Assembly (NCBI RefSeq): GCF_000967495.1
Contig: NZ_JXXU01000023.1
Span: 79,257 to 143,256 of the forward strand
DNA: 64,000 nt
Reading direction: 5' to 3'
DNA from: Vibrio neptunius
GTDB taxonomy: Bacteria > Pseudomonadota > Gammaproteobacteria > Enterobacterales > Vibrionaceae
Shown: piece by piece, positions 32,675-41,265 of the stretch
Layout of the letters: every line of letters starts with the position of its first letter
Numbering within the stretch: position 1 is the first letter of the stretch
Notes under the pieces: model-generated
The model's input: the letters and a program-made list of their open reading frames with translations, nothing else
Databases searched by the model: none
What the model was told of the DNA's origin: nothing
Made by a program: the position numbers and the translations under genes

Positions 32675-33636
32675 TACTTGGTACTCGTTTGTTTATTGAT
32701 GGTAACAGATTGCGCTATGCGCTTAGCGGTTGCTGGTGGGATATCCCCGATCACTGAGATCTCTTTATCACCTTTTACAAAGCTATGAAGTGTACGACGT
32801 CCCTGACGAACCAATTGACCTTTAAGCGAATAATTGTCACTCGCTGACACGTAAACAGAGAAACTAAACAGCCCGTCACTATACATCTGTGTCTCAACCA
32901 TACGGTTGGTGTTCGCCATTCGATAACGATTCAATTCTTTGGACTCAAATCCTTTCGGAATCCAGCCAACCGTCCAAAAGCTTTCCTCCAGCTCCCCTTT
33001 GGGTAAAGAGAGCACGTCCGGCAATTTGACGGTATTGAGTCGACTCAAGATATCTGAAATCTGATCGTTCACGCTATAAGAAATCGTGCGAAACTGCTCT
33101 AGAACCTCGCCATCACGATCCACAAGATCCGCTCTTAGTGGAAGTTTAGTTTGCTCATCGATCCACAGGATATAAGAATAACGTAGGCCATCTTTCGGTG
33201 CGATTCTCAATACCTGACATGCCGCTCCCGCTTCACGCGCTCGACCCACTTGGATAAAGTCGTAAATGCCACTCAGTTCATCAACATCGGCATTTAGAAG
33301 TGGGATAGTTGGGGCAACCATATTACCGGACTCTATGGTAAACGGTTCAACACCTGGCTCTATGTAGCTGACCTCATCACCTCGGCGAATCACTTCACGT
33401 ACAGGTCCACTAAGATATACAAGATGAGCGAGTTGCTGATCTTCGCTACGAGCATGACGATAAAGTAAAGGTTCGATGCTGTTTTTCTTAATCAGAATAT
33501 AAGACAGTTCATAATTGAGATGCTGACTGGCTTCGTTCATTTGATGCAACAAAGCCTCTGCAGGTTTTTCTTCTGCAAAGGCTTGTGGCGAGCTCAAACT
33601 GAACAGTGTCAGCGCACTGATCAGAAATTTTCTCAT
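32674..33636 (-). CDS. rseB: Periplasmic sigmaE regulator RseB
   Basis: RseB binds the periplasmic part of RseA and protects it from DegS cleavage; it senses mislocalised lipopolysaccharide and lipoproteins. The 320-residue protein has a signal peptide (RKFLISALTLFSLSSPQAFA, cleaved after about residue 21) and a MucB/RseB two-domain fold, recognisable by LNYELSYILIKKNSIEPLLYRH after the signal peptide (about residues 39-60) and the C-terminal GWIPKGF...MYSDGLFSFSVYV. ATGA overlap with rseA indicates translational coupling. Confidence 0.94.
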   Translation of the reverse strand: MRKFLISALTLFSLSSPQAFAEEKPAEALLHQMNEASQHLNYELSYILIKKNSIEPLLYRHARSEDQQLAHLVYLSGPVREVIRRGDEVSYIEPGVEPFTIESGNMVAPTIPLLNADVDELSGIYDFIQVGRAREAGAACQVLRIAPKDGLRYSYILWIDEQTKLPLRADLVDRDGEVLEQFRTISYSVNDQISDILSRLNTVKLPDVLSLPKGELEESFWTVGWIPKGFESKELNRYRMANTNRMVETQMYSDGLFSFSVYVSASDNYSLKGQLVRQGRRTLHSFVKGDKEISVIGDIPPATAKRIAQSVTINKQTSTK

Positions 33637-34256
33637 TCAACTACCGTTTCTGGGTTGTCGTTATGCTCTGCAGCACTGTCGCTGTTTAAACGCAACTGTA
33701 ATTCATAGTCTTGCAGCATAGCGTTAATTCGACGGCGCTGCTCTTGGATGTTAGCTTCACTTGCAGCAGTCTGCTGCTCTACCGAAGAACGTGTCAAGCT
33801 CACTGGTTCAGCGCTGCCGGTAAATGGAATCGTCTGCAGAACGGGCAACTGTTCGGTTTCTGGTTGACTAGGATCACTACCACCATATTGTTGAACGCCC
33901 AAAATGACAGCGAGTGACACACAGGCCGCAACGGCTACTTGGCCAAACTGACTCAGCCATGCTGGAAGCTGCCGGCGAGCTTGAGAAGGCGTTGGTTGTG
34001 ATTCTATACGGTTTATGTCAGCGATTTTGCCAGAAGTAAACGTTGAATGCGCTGGTTCGTCTTCTAGCGCAAGAGCAACGCTGTCTGCAATATTCCACTC
34101 CGGTTTTTCCGGCGCTTCACCTCGCATCACATCACCAATTAAATGGTAATTTTTCCAGATTTGTAGGCTAGCTTGGTCTTGCTCTAATTCACCGATTAAA
34201 GCCTTATCGACCAACTCTCCATCCATGAGTGCTGAAAGTTTCTCTTTGTCAGCCAT
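33633..34256 (-). CDS. rseA: Anti-sigmaE factor RseA
   Basis: RseA holds sigmaE at the inner membrane until DegS and RseP cut it under envelope stress. The 207-residue protein has the cytoplasmic anti-sigma domain (MADKEKLSALMDGE at the start, about residues 1-90), one TM helix (about 108-124, VAVAACVSLAVILGV), and a periplasmic domain ending in a Gln-rich helix. An upstream in-frame ATG at 34268 exists, but the one at 34256 matches the family start and has a better ribosome site. It is the second gene of rpoE-rseABC. Confidence 0.93.
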   Translation of the reverse strand: MADKEKLSALMDGELVDKALIGELEQDQASLQIWKNYHLIGDVMRGEAPEKPEWNIADSVALALEDEPAHSTFTSGKIADINRIESQPTPSQARRQLPAWLSQFGQVAVAACVSLAVILGVQQYGGSDPSQPETEQLPVLQTIPFTGSAEPVSLTRSSVEQQTAASEANIQEQRRRINAMLQDYELQLRLNSDSAAEHNDNPETVVE

Positions 34257-34282
34257 TCTTTTCACCATTAACGTTACTGGTA

Positions 34283-34861
34283 TTAGCGTTGCAAAAGAGG
34301 TTGAATCTTTTTTTCAACCGCTTCACGAGCTCGGAAGATACGCGAACGTACCGTTCCAACAGGACAATCCATCACCGCAGCGATCTCCTCGTAACTCAAG
34401 CCATCAAGCTCGCGCAACGTCATTGCGGTTTTCAAGTCATCGGGTAGTGCTTCGATCGCACTAAAAACTACTTGTTTCAATTCCTTGGACAACGTTAAGT
34501 TCTCAGGGTTCGAAATTTCTTTTAATGCACTACCAGTTTCGTAATATTCAGCTTCTTCAGTATCCACATCTTGCGCAGGCGGTCTACGACCCTGAGCAAC
34601 AATATGGTTTTTCGCAGTATTAACAGCAATTCGATATAACCAAGTATAGAAGGCACTTTCACCACGAAAACTTGGTATAGCACGATAAGCTTTAATAAAT
34701 GCTTCTTGTGCTACGTCGGGCACATCCCCTGGATTATTGACGTAGCGAGAAATAAGATTACATACTTTGTTTTGGTATTTTGTGACCAACAAATTAAATG
34801 CTTGCTTATCTCCACTCTGAACTCGCTCAATTAACACCTGATCGGTCAGCTGCTCGTTCAT
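34283..34861 (-). CDS. rpoE: RNA polymerase sigmaE factor RpoE
   Basis: This is the extracytoplasmic-function sigma factor of the envelope stress response. The 192-residue protein is close to E. coli RpoE throughout: MNEQLTDQVLIERVQSGDKQAFNLL, region 2 (DVAQEAFIKAYRAIPSFRG and FYTWLYRIAVNTAKN, about 45-88) and region 4 (LREL DGLSYEEIAAVMDCPVGTVRSRIFRAREA, about 147-177). It is the first gene of the operon, with a sigmaE-like promoter about 100 bases upstream, suggesting autoregulation. It is divergent from nadB. Confidence 0.98.
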   Translation of the reverse strand: MNEQLTDQVLIERVQSGDKQAFNLLVTKYQNKVCNLISRYVNNPGDVPDVAQEAFIKAYRAIPSFRGESAFYTWLYRIAVNTAKNHIVAQGRRPPAQDVDTEEAEYYETGSALKEISNPENLTLSKELKQVVFSAIEALPDDLKTAMTLRELDGLSYEEIAAVMDCPVGTVRSRIFRAREAVEKKIQPLLQR

Positions 34862-35246
34862 TCGAGCGGGTACTCCTATTGTTATTAACCCCTATCTTGA
34901 CAGATATGAGCATTAATTATGCAAAATGTAGTATTGACACCACTGCTTACTTGAGCACTATTGTGACTCTGTAATGAATATAAAGTTCAAACTTTCTTCG
35001 AATTTTATTTGGGAAGTAATGGACTAGTAACTTCTGTTCCAGATTGTGGGGACGAAAGAGTTCAAAAGCAATGTTATTTACGAAGAATTGCAAGCACTCC
35101 AGTGCTACTATAGTGAGCTAACTCTGTTTTTTTCAGGGTCCATGTTGCAATTTTAAAATTGATTTGGAGAGCGAGAACGCTCTATTACTGACGCTAAAAT
35201 GTTGGATTGGCGCCAGTACAACTTAACTCGGGAATTTAAAAGTTTT
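34862..35246. other. rpoE-nadB divergent intergenic region
   Basis: This is 385 bases with no convincing gene. It holds the rpoE promoter candidate on the minus strand. On the plus strand TTGACA at 34934-34939 with ACTATT 17 bases later is a possible sigma70 promoter for nadB. A perfect 6-bp hairpin AGAGCG-AGAA-CGCTCT sits at 35168-35183 in the nadB leader. Confidence 0.5.
34962..34988 (-). promoter_or_regulatory. Candidate sigmaE-dependent promoter of rpoE
   Basis: The minus strand reads GAACTT (34988-34983), 15 bases, then GTCACA (34967-34962). The sigmaE consensus is GGAACTT-N15/16-GTCTAA. The -35 hexamer is perfect and the GTC of the -10 is kept. Autoregulation of rpoE from such a promoter is known in E. 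coli. Confidence 0.5.
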
Positions 35247-36863
35247 ATGAACGCAAACCGTGAACATCAATGTGATGTGTTAGTGGTGGGTAGTGGCGCA
35301 GCCGGTCTGTCTTTAGCGTTACGTATCGCGGAATATGGCAAAGTCATTGTATTGAGTAAGGGGCCGAGAAGCGAAGGCGCCACGTTTTACGCTCAAGGAG
35401 GGATAGCTGCTGTTTTTGACGAATCAGATAGCATTGAGTCGCATGTAGAGGACACGTTAATAGCTGGCGCTGGTCTATGTGAACAAGAAACCGTTGAGTT
35501 TATCGCTGAAAATGCGAAAGAGTGTGTTCAGTGGCTCATTGATGGCGGAGTTCCATTTGATCGAGAAGATGGCGACAGCGACGAAAAACCACGCTACCAC
35601 CTGACACGTGAAGGTGGCCATAGCCATCGTAGAATTCTACATGCAGCCGATGCCACAGGCATGGCCATGCAAACGTCCTTGCAAGATAATGCTCACAACC
35701 ACCCCAATATCACGGTATTGGAACGACACAATGCCCTCGATTTAATATGTGAAGATAAGGTCGGTGGCGACAATCAAAAAATTGTTGGCGCTTATATCTG
35801 GAACCGAAACCAAGAACATGTTGAAACGGTTCGAGCCAAATTTGTGGTCCTCGCAACCGGTGGCGCTTCGAAGGTTTATCAGTACACATCCAACCCAGAC
35901 GTTTCCTCTGGTGATGGTATTGCCATTGCGTGGCGAGCAGGCTGCCGAGTCGCGAATATGGAGTTCAACCAATTCCATCCAACTTGCCTGTATCACCCTG
36001 AAGCAAGAAACTTCCTGCTCACTGAAGCTCTGCGTGGTGAAGGCGCTTACCTGCGTCGTCCGGACGGCACTCGCTTTATGCCAGACTTTGATCAAAGAGA
36101 AGAATTAGCTCCTCGTGATGTCGTCGCACGTGCAATTGACTTCGAAATGAAGCGCCTTGGTGCAGACTGTATGTATTTAGACATCAGTCATAAACCGGCA
36201 GACTTCATCGAAAAACATTTTCCAACCATCTACACACGCTTAATGGACCTTGGAATCGATATGACCAAAGAGCCCATACCTGTCGTACCAGCAGCTCACT
36301 ATACCTGCGGAGGGGTCATGGTTAATAAGCAAGGTGAAACGGACCTTTCTCATCTGTATGCCATTGGAGAAGTGAGCTATACCGGATTGCATGGCGCTAA
36401 CCGAATGGCGTCAAACTCATTATTAGAGTGTGTCGTCTATGCATGGTCGGCAGCGAACGATATTATCCGCCGAATGGACTCTGCCAAGCTCCCCCCTTCT
36501 CTGCCAGCATGGGACGAAAGTCAAGTTAGCTGTTCTGATGAAGAGGTCGTGATTCAGCACAACTGGCACGAATTACGCTTATTCATGTGGGATTACATGG
36601 GAATTGTTCGTACTGACAAACGCCTTGAACGTGCGCTCCGCCGTATTCAGTTGTTGCAACAGGAAACGCACGAGTACTACAGCAACTTCAAAGTGTCTAA
36701 CAACTTACTTGAACTGCGTAACCTACTTCAAGTTGCAGAGCTTATGGTCCGTTGTGCAATGGAGCGAAAGGAAAGCAGAGGCCTACACTATACACTCGAT
36801 TATCCAGAGCTCGCCCCAGACAGCGGTCCAACGATCCTTGAACCAGAGAAAATCAACTGTTAA
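35247..36863 (+). CDS. nadB: L-aspartate oxidase
   Basis: NadB oxidises L-aspartate to iminoaspartate, the first step of de novo NAD synthesis; it is an FAD flavoprotein related to fumarate reductase subunits. The 538-residue protein has the dinucleotide-binding motif [13 protein letters not shown] (about residues 12-24), the FAD-linked segment YAQGGIAAV (about 49-57), the catalytic region HFHP-like [12 protein letters not shown] (about 237-248), and AHYTCGGV (about 350). An upstream ATG at 35199 extends the frame, but the ATG at 35247 fits the family start; its ribosome site is weak. Confidence 0.96.
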   Translation: MNANREHQCDVLVVGSGAAGLSLALRIAEYGKVIVLSKGPRSEGATFYAQGGIAAVFDESDSIESHVEDTLIAGAGLCEQETVEFIAENAKECVQWLIDGGVPFDREDGDSDEKPRYHLTREGGHSHRRILHAADATGMAMQTSLQDNAHNHPNITVLERHNALDLICEDKVGGDNQKIVGAYIWNRNQEHVETVRAKFVVLATGGASKVYQYTSNPDVSSGDGIAIAWRAGCRVANMEFNQFHPTCLYHPEARNFLLTEALRGEGAYLRRPDGTRFMPDFDQREELAPRDVVARAIDFEMKRLGADCMYLDISHKPADFIEKHFPTIYTRLMDLGIDMTKEPIPVVPAAHYTCGGVMVNKQGETDLSHLYAIGEVSYTGLHGANRMASNSLLECVVYAWSAANDIIRRMDSAKLPPSLPAWDESQVSCSDEEVVIQHNWHELRLFMWDYMGIVRTDKRLERALRRIQLLQQETHEYYSNFKVSNNLLELRNLLQVAELMVRCAMERKESRGLHYTLDYPELAPDSGPTILEPEKINC

Positions 36864-36867
36864 TCAT

Positions 36868-36892
36868 GGGGGAGCTTAGCGCTCCCTTTTTA
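36868..36892 (+). terminator. Terminator of nadB, enclosing the ygfX stop codon
   Basis: GGGAGC pairs with GCTCCC around TTAGC and is followed by TTTTT. The TTA in the loop is the stop codon of the convergent ygfX gene. The minus-strand tail (CCCCCATG) has no T run, so termination is for nadB only. Confidence 0.8.
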
Positions 36893-37274
36893 ACACCACT
36901 AATAACTGCCGGTAGTGCTCTTCGCTCACACTGTCTCGCCAAATAATGTGTTTGCTGCCGCTTTTGGACCAAATAAGGACTCCTAATACGGCTAAACTCA
37001 AGACACTTCTTTGGATCTCCATGGACTCATTATCGATTTCGCATGATTTAGCAGAGAAGAAAACCAAACGCCCTTGCATCGGTTCAACAAGCCAGTTGGT
37101 TTGACTGTGATATTTAAGGATTAACACCACCGTAAAGATAGTAGGTATCAGAGGTAATTCGGAGGCAATCAAAAAACAGCAGGCCAACATCAGCAAACCG
37201 AAGTTGACCTGTTGCGAAACAAATGACGTTGAAGCTAATAGCCTAACGCACTTTACTGAGGTTGTGGGCAACAA
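36876..37274 (-). CDS. ygfX: YgfX/CptA-like membrane protein
   Basis: This is a small inner-membrane protein encoded next to sdhE. In E. coli the pair ygfX-sdhE (cptA-cptB) has been described as affecting cell shape, and SdhE alone as a flavinylation factor. The protein is about 132 residues with two hydrophobic segments (about residues 25-42 and 43-58) followed by a cytoplasmic domain; FSAKSCEI and SKHIIWRDSVSEEHYRQL resemble the family. The start is uncertain: the frame begins with TTG at 37274, inside the end of sdhE (32-base overlap), and no ATG occurs before residue 29. The stop lies in the nadB terminator loop. Confidence 0.75.
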   Translation of the reverse strand: MLPTTSVKCVRLLASTSFVSQQVNFGLLMLACCFLIASELPLIPTIFTVVLILKYHSQTNWLVEPMQGRLVFFSAKSCEIDNESMEIQRSVLSLAVLGVLIWSKSGSKHIIWRDSVSEEHYRQLLVVLKRER

Positions 37275-37503
37275 TCTTGTCTACCATAGAGGCATGACCT
37301 AAGTTTTCACTGCGACCATGACCCATAATCCAAGTAAACAAATCGGGGTCATCACACTCAAGCAGAGACACAAAATCCCTCTGTTCATTGTCTTTCAATT
37401 CTTCAAAACATTCTTCAAAGAAAGGCATAATGACAACATCTAATTCTAGCATTCCACGACGACACGCCCATTTAATTCGCGCTTTTTCTTCGGTGGTGTA
37501 CAT
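37243..37503 (-). CDS. sdhE: FAD assembly factor SdhE
   Basis: SdhE helps attach FAD covalently to succinate dehydrogenase and fumarate reductase flavoproteins. The 86-residue protein has the conserved RIKWACRRGMLELDVVI (about residues 8-24, including the RGxxE motif) and LLECDDPDLFTWIMGHG (about 47-63). Two ATGs lie in frame; the second (37503, MYTTEEKA) has GGTGAGG at the right distance, while at the first the site abuts the codon. It is paired with ygfX. Confidence 0.94.
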   Translation of the reverse strand: MYTTEEKARIKWACRRGMLELDVVIMPFFEECFEELKDNEQRDFVSLLECDDPDLFTWIMGHGRSENLGHASMVDKIVAHNLSKVR

Positions 37504-37690
37504 TCTCATTCCTCACCTGTTCGGTTGTATGCGCCGAGTGTAACAATCAAAGTTGCCCACAACTACTAACTCAGTCACACTCCAGAGGTAGCTCAGGCAT
37601 TTACTGTAAAAACCCATACATCAGAAAGGTTGTTTCAATTAGTGTTTAAGCGCTAACATAGCACTATTCGATAGCATTCAGGTAAACATC

Positions 37691-38659
37691 ATGGAATGGC
37701 AACACGACTTTGCTCCCCTTTCTCTTTCTAGCACTGACTCTCTTCCCGAGCTCGTACTCACCCACCTCACATCGTGGGGAATGATCACCGCACTAGGCGA
37801 TGATAAAAAGTCTTATCTACAAGGTCAGGTTACCTGCGATGTTGTTCAACTAGCCGAAGATACCGCTACGTTTGGCGCGCATTGTGATGCAAAAGGAAAA
37901 GTCTGGAGTGTATTCCGTTTGTTCCACCATCGAGGCGGTTACGCAATGCTACAGCCAAATTCAGCCATTGAGACTGAGCTCGCCGAACTCAAAAAATACG
38001 CCATTTTTTCCAAAATAGAATTCACACAAAGTACTGATGTCTTACTCGGATTAATTGGCGAGAAAGCGACCCATATCGTTGAAGATCTTTCACAACAAAG
38101 CGGTGATGTTCGAGCAATTGATGGGGGAACCGCGATTAAAATCGATAACCAACGCTGGTTGCTAGCTACAGATGCCACGACTGCGGAACAATTGTGCCAG
38201 TCGATAAATGCGACCAAAGCTTATGAAGATATCTGGACTCGACTGGATATTGAAGCCGCTATACCTGCAGTCACACAAGAACAACAAAACGAACATATTC
38301 CTCAAGCGATTAACGTACAAGCTCTGGGTGGAATAAGCTTCAGCAAAGGTTGCTACACAGGCCAAGAAACGGTTGCTCGTGCCAAGTACCGCGGTATGAA
38401 CAAGCGCGCGTTACAAATACTTAAAGGACGCTCCGATTACGAAATAAAAGTCGGAGCTGAAATAGAACGTTCAGTTGGGGACAATTGGCGCAGCGCTGGT
38501 CAGTTGATGAGCAGTTACCGCTTCAATGACGGCGTCTCTATCGGCCTCATCGTACTGCCAAACAACCTTGATTCTGATACACAATTTCGTTTGAAAGATG
38601 CGCCAGATTCGATCTGGACAATGCAAGCACTGCCATATTCTCTTGAAGATGACGAATAA
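37691..38659 (+). CDS. ygfZ: tRNA-modifying/Fe-S cluster protein YgfZ
   Basis: YgfZ is a folate-binding protein that supports several Fe-S enzymes such as MiaB. The 322-residue protein has the GcvT-like fold ([10 protein letters not shown] near residue 38) and the signature KGCYTGQE with its essential cysteine (about residues 219-226, in [18 protein letters not shown]). It overlaps the downstream ybaK-like gene by 11 bases, so they form an operon. It is divergent from sdhE. Confidence 0.95.
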   Translation: MEWQHDFAPLSLSSTDSLPELVLTHLTSWGMITALGDDKKSYLQGQVTCDVVQLAEDTATFGAHCDAKGKVWSVFRLFHHRGGYAMLQPNSAIETELAELKKYAIFSKIEFTQSTDVLLGLIGEKATHIVEDLSQQSGDVRAIDGGTAIKIDNQRWLLATDATTAEQLCQSINATKAYEDIWTRLDIEAAIPAVTQEQQNEHIPQAINVQALGGISFSKGCYTGQETVARAKYRGMNKRALQILKGRSDYEIKVGAEIERSVGDNWRSAGQLMSSYRFNDGVSIGLIVLPNNLDSDTQFRLKDAPDSIWTMQALPYSLEDDE

Positions 38660-39125
38660 GTTTGAGACGAAACTGACCCGCTACTTAACCGAGCAGCGGG
38701 TATCTTTCCGCATTCTTCCCCATCGTACCCCTGCAACCACGATTAAAGACGCCGCTTATCAGCGAGGAGTGAGACCTGCTCAAATGGTCAAATCTATGCT
38801 TTTGCGTGATATGGGCGATTTGTATGCGCTGGCTTGTACGCCAGGTGATCAATCTGTTGATCCCCAAAAAGTGCGAGCGTTGCTCGCTTGCCGCCGAATG
38901 ACCTGTGTTGATCTCTCCATGGTTGAAGAACTGACCGGCTACCAGATTGGCACGGTAACCCCCCTACTCTTGCCAGTAGAGATGCCAATCATATTTGATC
39001 GTCGACTGCTGAATGAAGAGACAGTGACTATAAGCAGCGGTTCAAATATGGCAGGAATAGCATTGCAGCGAGACGAACTCATCCGTCTTTGTAATCCGAT
39101 ACTTGCTGACATCTGTCGTAAATAA
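38649..39125 (+). CDS. YbaK/ProX-type aminoacyl-tRNA deacylase domain protein
   Basis: This 158-residue protein belongs to the YbaK/prolyl-tRNA synthetase-associated family, whose members hydrolyse mischarged tRNAs. Matching features are the amphipathic N-terminus ([20 protein letters not shown], about residues 15-34), [24 protein letters not shown] with the conserved Lys near 45, and [16 protein letters not shown] near 133. The ATG at 38649 lies inside the end of ygfZ and has GAAGA before it; the frame is open from 38598. The substrate (Cys-tRNA-Pro, Ala-tRNA-Pro or other) cannot be told. Confidence 0.85.
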   Translation: MTNKFETKLTRYLTEQRVSFRILPHRTPATTIKDAAYQRGVRPAQMVKSMLLRDMGDLYALACTPGDQSVDPQKVRALLACRRMTCVDLSMVEELTGYQIGTVTPLLLPVEMPIIFDRRLLNEETVTISSGSNMAGIALQRDELIRLCNPILADICRK

Positions 39126-39344
39126 GTCATTCAAACTTTCTTGTATCCAATCTCATAATTGCAATATTTACGTGACAGAACCCTCAATAAAAAGCACGAA
39201 AAGTTTAAATTCTTATTCACCAAGCAAGCATATATAGTCAAGAGTGGTATTTTGGTTTATGTTTTTTTTTGTTGGTTAAAGTACAGGCAAACCATGATGT
39301 ACTGCTTGGTGTGTTTGACTGCTGAGTGTTTGCATAGCAATAAA

Positions 39345-39452
39345 CACGCCTCTTCTCCAACGAAAAAGTGAATCCGCTGATTATTGGAGGACATTCACTT
39401 TTTGTGTAATGCATCTGTGACTATTCGCCCGCATTTATGCGGGCTTTTTTTA
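39345..39452 (+). ncRNA. Candidate small RNA or structured leader with two terminators
   Basis: A -35-like TTGACT (39315-39320) and AATAAA (39339-39344) stand 18 bases apart; a transcript would start near 39350. It contains CTCCAA (39355-39360), AAAAAGTGAAT (39363-39373), TTGGAG (39384-39389) and ATTCACTTTTT (39393-39403). The pairs interlock, so they are mutually exclusive or form a pseudoknot. The second pair ends in TTTTTGTG, and a second strong terminator GCCCGC-ATTTAT-GCGGGC-TTTTTTT follows at 39427-39451. I do not recognise a known RNA family. It could also be the 3' end of the ygfZ operon. Confidence 0.4.
39427..39452 (+). terminator. Strong terminator upstream of ytfK
   Basis: A perfect 6-bp GC-rich stem GCCCGC/GCGGGC with a 6-base loop and seven T residues. 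Confidence 0.85.
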
Positions 39453-39745
39453 AGCAAAAAATTTACCGTAAGTTGGCATATTATTTAAAAAATAATCTAA
39501 TCTTATAAATGTCATAAATCTTGGTTTAACGATTGTGTTGAATGAGTAACCAAGATGAGTTCCCACCACAGAACATAAGTGAGGTAATCATCACAATAAA
39601 GTGGATATTTATCGGCTGTTTTGCCCACAACAACACAAATATCCAAACAAACTCATTTTACTGCATATTCCTCCACCAAAATCACATAAATAACAGGCGG
39701 AAAATCGTATACTTTGCAGTGCTTGCTAAACATAAGGATTACTCT

Positions 39746-39952
39746 ATGAGACTGTTTAAGCGATACACACCAGGTATGATTGCTAAACATGTAAGTCGGC
39801 TATTTAAGGGAAGAATTTATATCTACGGTATTGGTAAGTTTGAATTTGACAACGGCAAGCTTGTCTTGCCAGAAAAAGCCGAACGGCGACATTTCCAAAC
39901 AGTCAAGGAAGTGAATCAGGAAATCATGAGACTGCGCTGTGCATATGCGTAG
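39746..39952 (+). CDS. ytfK: DUF1107 protein, YtfK homologue
   Basis: A 68-residue protein, the same length as E. coli YtfK. RLFKRYTPGMIAKHVSRLF and RGRIYIYG-like KGRIYIYGIGKFEFDNGKL align with YtfK throughout, as does the C-terminal EVNQEIMRL. YtfK has been reported to bind SpoT and promote (p)ppGpp accumulation during phosphate or fatty-acid starvation in E. coli. The ATG at 39746 follows AAGGA by 8 bases. The frame is open upstream to 39542, but that part lacks family similarity. It is monocistronic, ending in a bidirectional terminator. Function is by homology. Confidence 0.9.
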   Translation: MRLFKRYTPGMIAKHVSRLFKGRIYIYGIGKFEFDNGKLVLPEKAERRHFQTVKEVNQEIMRLRCAYA

Positions 39953-39964
39953 GTACGAATTTAA

Positions 39965-39998
39965 AAGGGTTGGCATTTTTTATTTTGCCAACCCTTGT
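39965..39998. terminator. Bidirectional terminator between ytfK and ubiI
   Basis: An 11-bp perfect stem AAGGGTTGGCA/TGCCAACCCTT with a 10-base loop. Short T-containing tails occur on both strands (minus: TTTTAAATT). It serves the convergent genes ytfK and ubiI. Confidence 0.8.
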
Positions 39999-40013
39999 CA
40001 TTTAAAATGACGA

Positions 40014-41240
40014 CTAAGGCAAAGTCGCTTCATGATATTGCGCTAATGCAGGAAGATTCCCCTTTAAACCAAGGGCGTGTTTCATGATTTCATCTTTCGC
40101 TCCTGGCAATTGTCCTACCAAAGCCATGCCAATACCTCGCGCTAGCTTCTTCGCAGGGTTATCACCAGCAAACAAATCTTTAAAGCCTTGCATCGAAGCA
40201 ATCATTTTTGCCGCTTCGGATTTACGCCAGCGTTCATAACTACGTAGGTTACGCTTGGTGCCGATATCCTCCCCCTTGCGCCACAAAGTCATCACTTCTT
40301 GCGCTAGGCTCGCCGCATCAAGTAAACCAAGGTTTACACCCTGACCTGCTAATGGATGAATTGTATGTGCAGCATCCCCCACTAGAGCGACTCGTTCAAC
40401 AGCAAAATCGCGTGCGTAACGCATTTTGAGCGGGAAAGCAAAACGTTGACCAACGACTTCACATAATCCTAGTCGAGCGTCAAATTCAGCCGTCAGTGAC
40501 TTATTGAACTCTTCATTGGACATCGCTACTAAACTCTCTGCGCGATTCGGCTCTGTAGACCAAACGATCGAACTCATATTACTTTCTCCCATAGGTAAGA
40601 AAGCCAAAGGTCCCTGTGGGGTAAAGATCTGACGTGCTACTTTGGCATGAGTTTCTGCAGTCCAGACATTCGCAACCACAGCGCTATGCCCATAGTCCCA
40701 GTGCGTTAACGGAATATCCTGTTGTTTGCGCACCCAAGAGTTGGCACCGTCCGCGCCGACCACCAGTTTAGCCGTCAATGCGTGACCATTGTCCAAAGTG
40801 AGCCAAGCTTCACTTTCTCCAACCGCCATAGAGTTGCACTGTGCAGGCATAAACAAACTGACATTCGACTGCTGCTTCACCTGCTCAAGTAGTGATAGCT
40901 GAATCACACGATTCTCAACAATGTGTCCGAGATCGGGTTGAGCGAGCTTTTGCGCATCAAATTCAATTCGAGCGAAGCTGTCTTGCTCCCAGACTTCCAT
41001 CGCCGAGTATGGTGCGGCACGACGCTCTATAATGCCATTCCAAGCCCCTAAATTACGCAATATATTTTCACTTGAACGGCTTAGGGCTGACACGCGAACA
41101 TCCGGTAAGTCCGCCAATTCGCTCTCAGGTACTCGGCTTTCTATCACCGCAATACGTAAATCGGTCTCTTTAAATGCTGCAGCCAAAGCTAGGCCAACCA
41201 TGCCACCACCGACAATTGCAATATCAACACTTTGCATCAT
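40014..41240 (-). CDS. ubiI: FAD-dependent 2-octaprenylphenol hydroxylase UbiI (VisC)
   Basis: UbiI hydroxylates C5 of the ubiquinone ring precursor. The 408-residue flavoprotein has the FAD motif IAIVGGGMVGLALAAA (about residues 7-22), the DG motif VVGADGANSWVRK (about 164-176), and GDAAHTIHPLAGQGVNLGL (about 287-305). It is more like VisC/UbiI than UbiH. It is 25 bases downstream of ubiH, the order seen in E. coli. The two are paralogues acting at different ring positions. Confidence 0.9.
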   Translation of the reverse strand: MMQSVDIAIVGGGMVGLALAAAFKETDLRIAVIESRVPESELADLPDVRVSALSRSSENILRNLGAWNGIIERRAAPYSAMEVWEQDSFARIEFDAQKLAQPDLGHIVENRVIQLSLLEQVKQQSNVSLFMPAQCNSMAVGESEAWLTLDNGHALTAKLVVGADGANSWVRKQQDIPLTHWDYGHSAVVANVWTAETHAKVARQIFTPQGPLAFLPMGESNMSSIVWSTEPNRAESLVAMSNEEFNKSLTAEFDARLGLCEVVGQRFAFPLKMRYARDFAVERVALVGDAAHTIHPLAGQGVNLGLLDAASLAQEVMTLWRKGEDIGTKRNLRSYERWRKSEAAKMIASMQGFKDLFAGDNPAKKLARGIGMALVGQLPGAKDEIMKHALGLKGNLPALAQYHEATLP

Positions 41241-41265
41241 CTGAATTCAATCCTCATTCAAGCTG

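Larger units (their letters stand above)
39126..39745. other. 620-base gene-poor region between the ybaK-like gene and ytfK
   Basis: No convincing protein gene is present; a 70-codon frame at 39159-39371 has no ribosome site or recognisable product. The region is AT-rich. It contains a candidate small RNA unit with two terminators (39345-39452). After 39452 it is AT-rich leader sequence up to ytfK with no clear structure. Confidence 0.6.

Noticed and set aside
35742..36108. Two frames of about 117-119 codons within nadB on both strands
   Set aside because: Shadows of nadB with no start signals.
39159..39371. 70-codon frame between the ybaK-like gene and ytfK
   Set aside because: No ribosome site, AT-driven composition, and it runs into the candidate RNA structure.
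39542..39745. N-terminal extension of the YtfK homologue
   Set aside because: YtfK proteins have 68 residues, and the ATG at 39746 has a well-placed AAGGA site.
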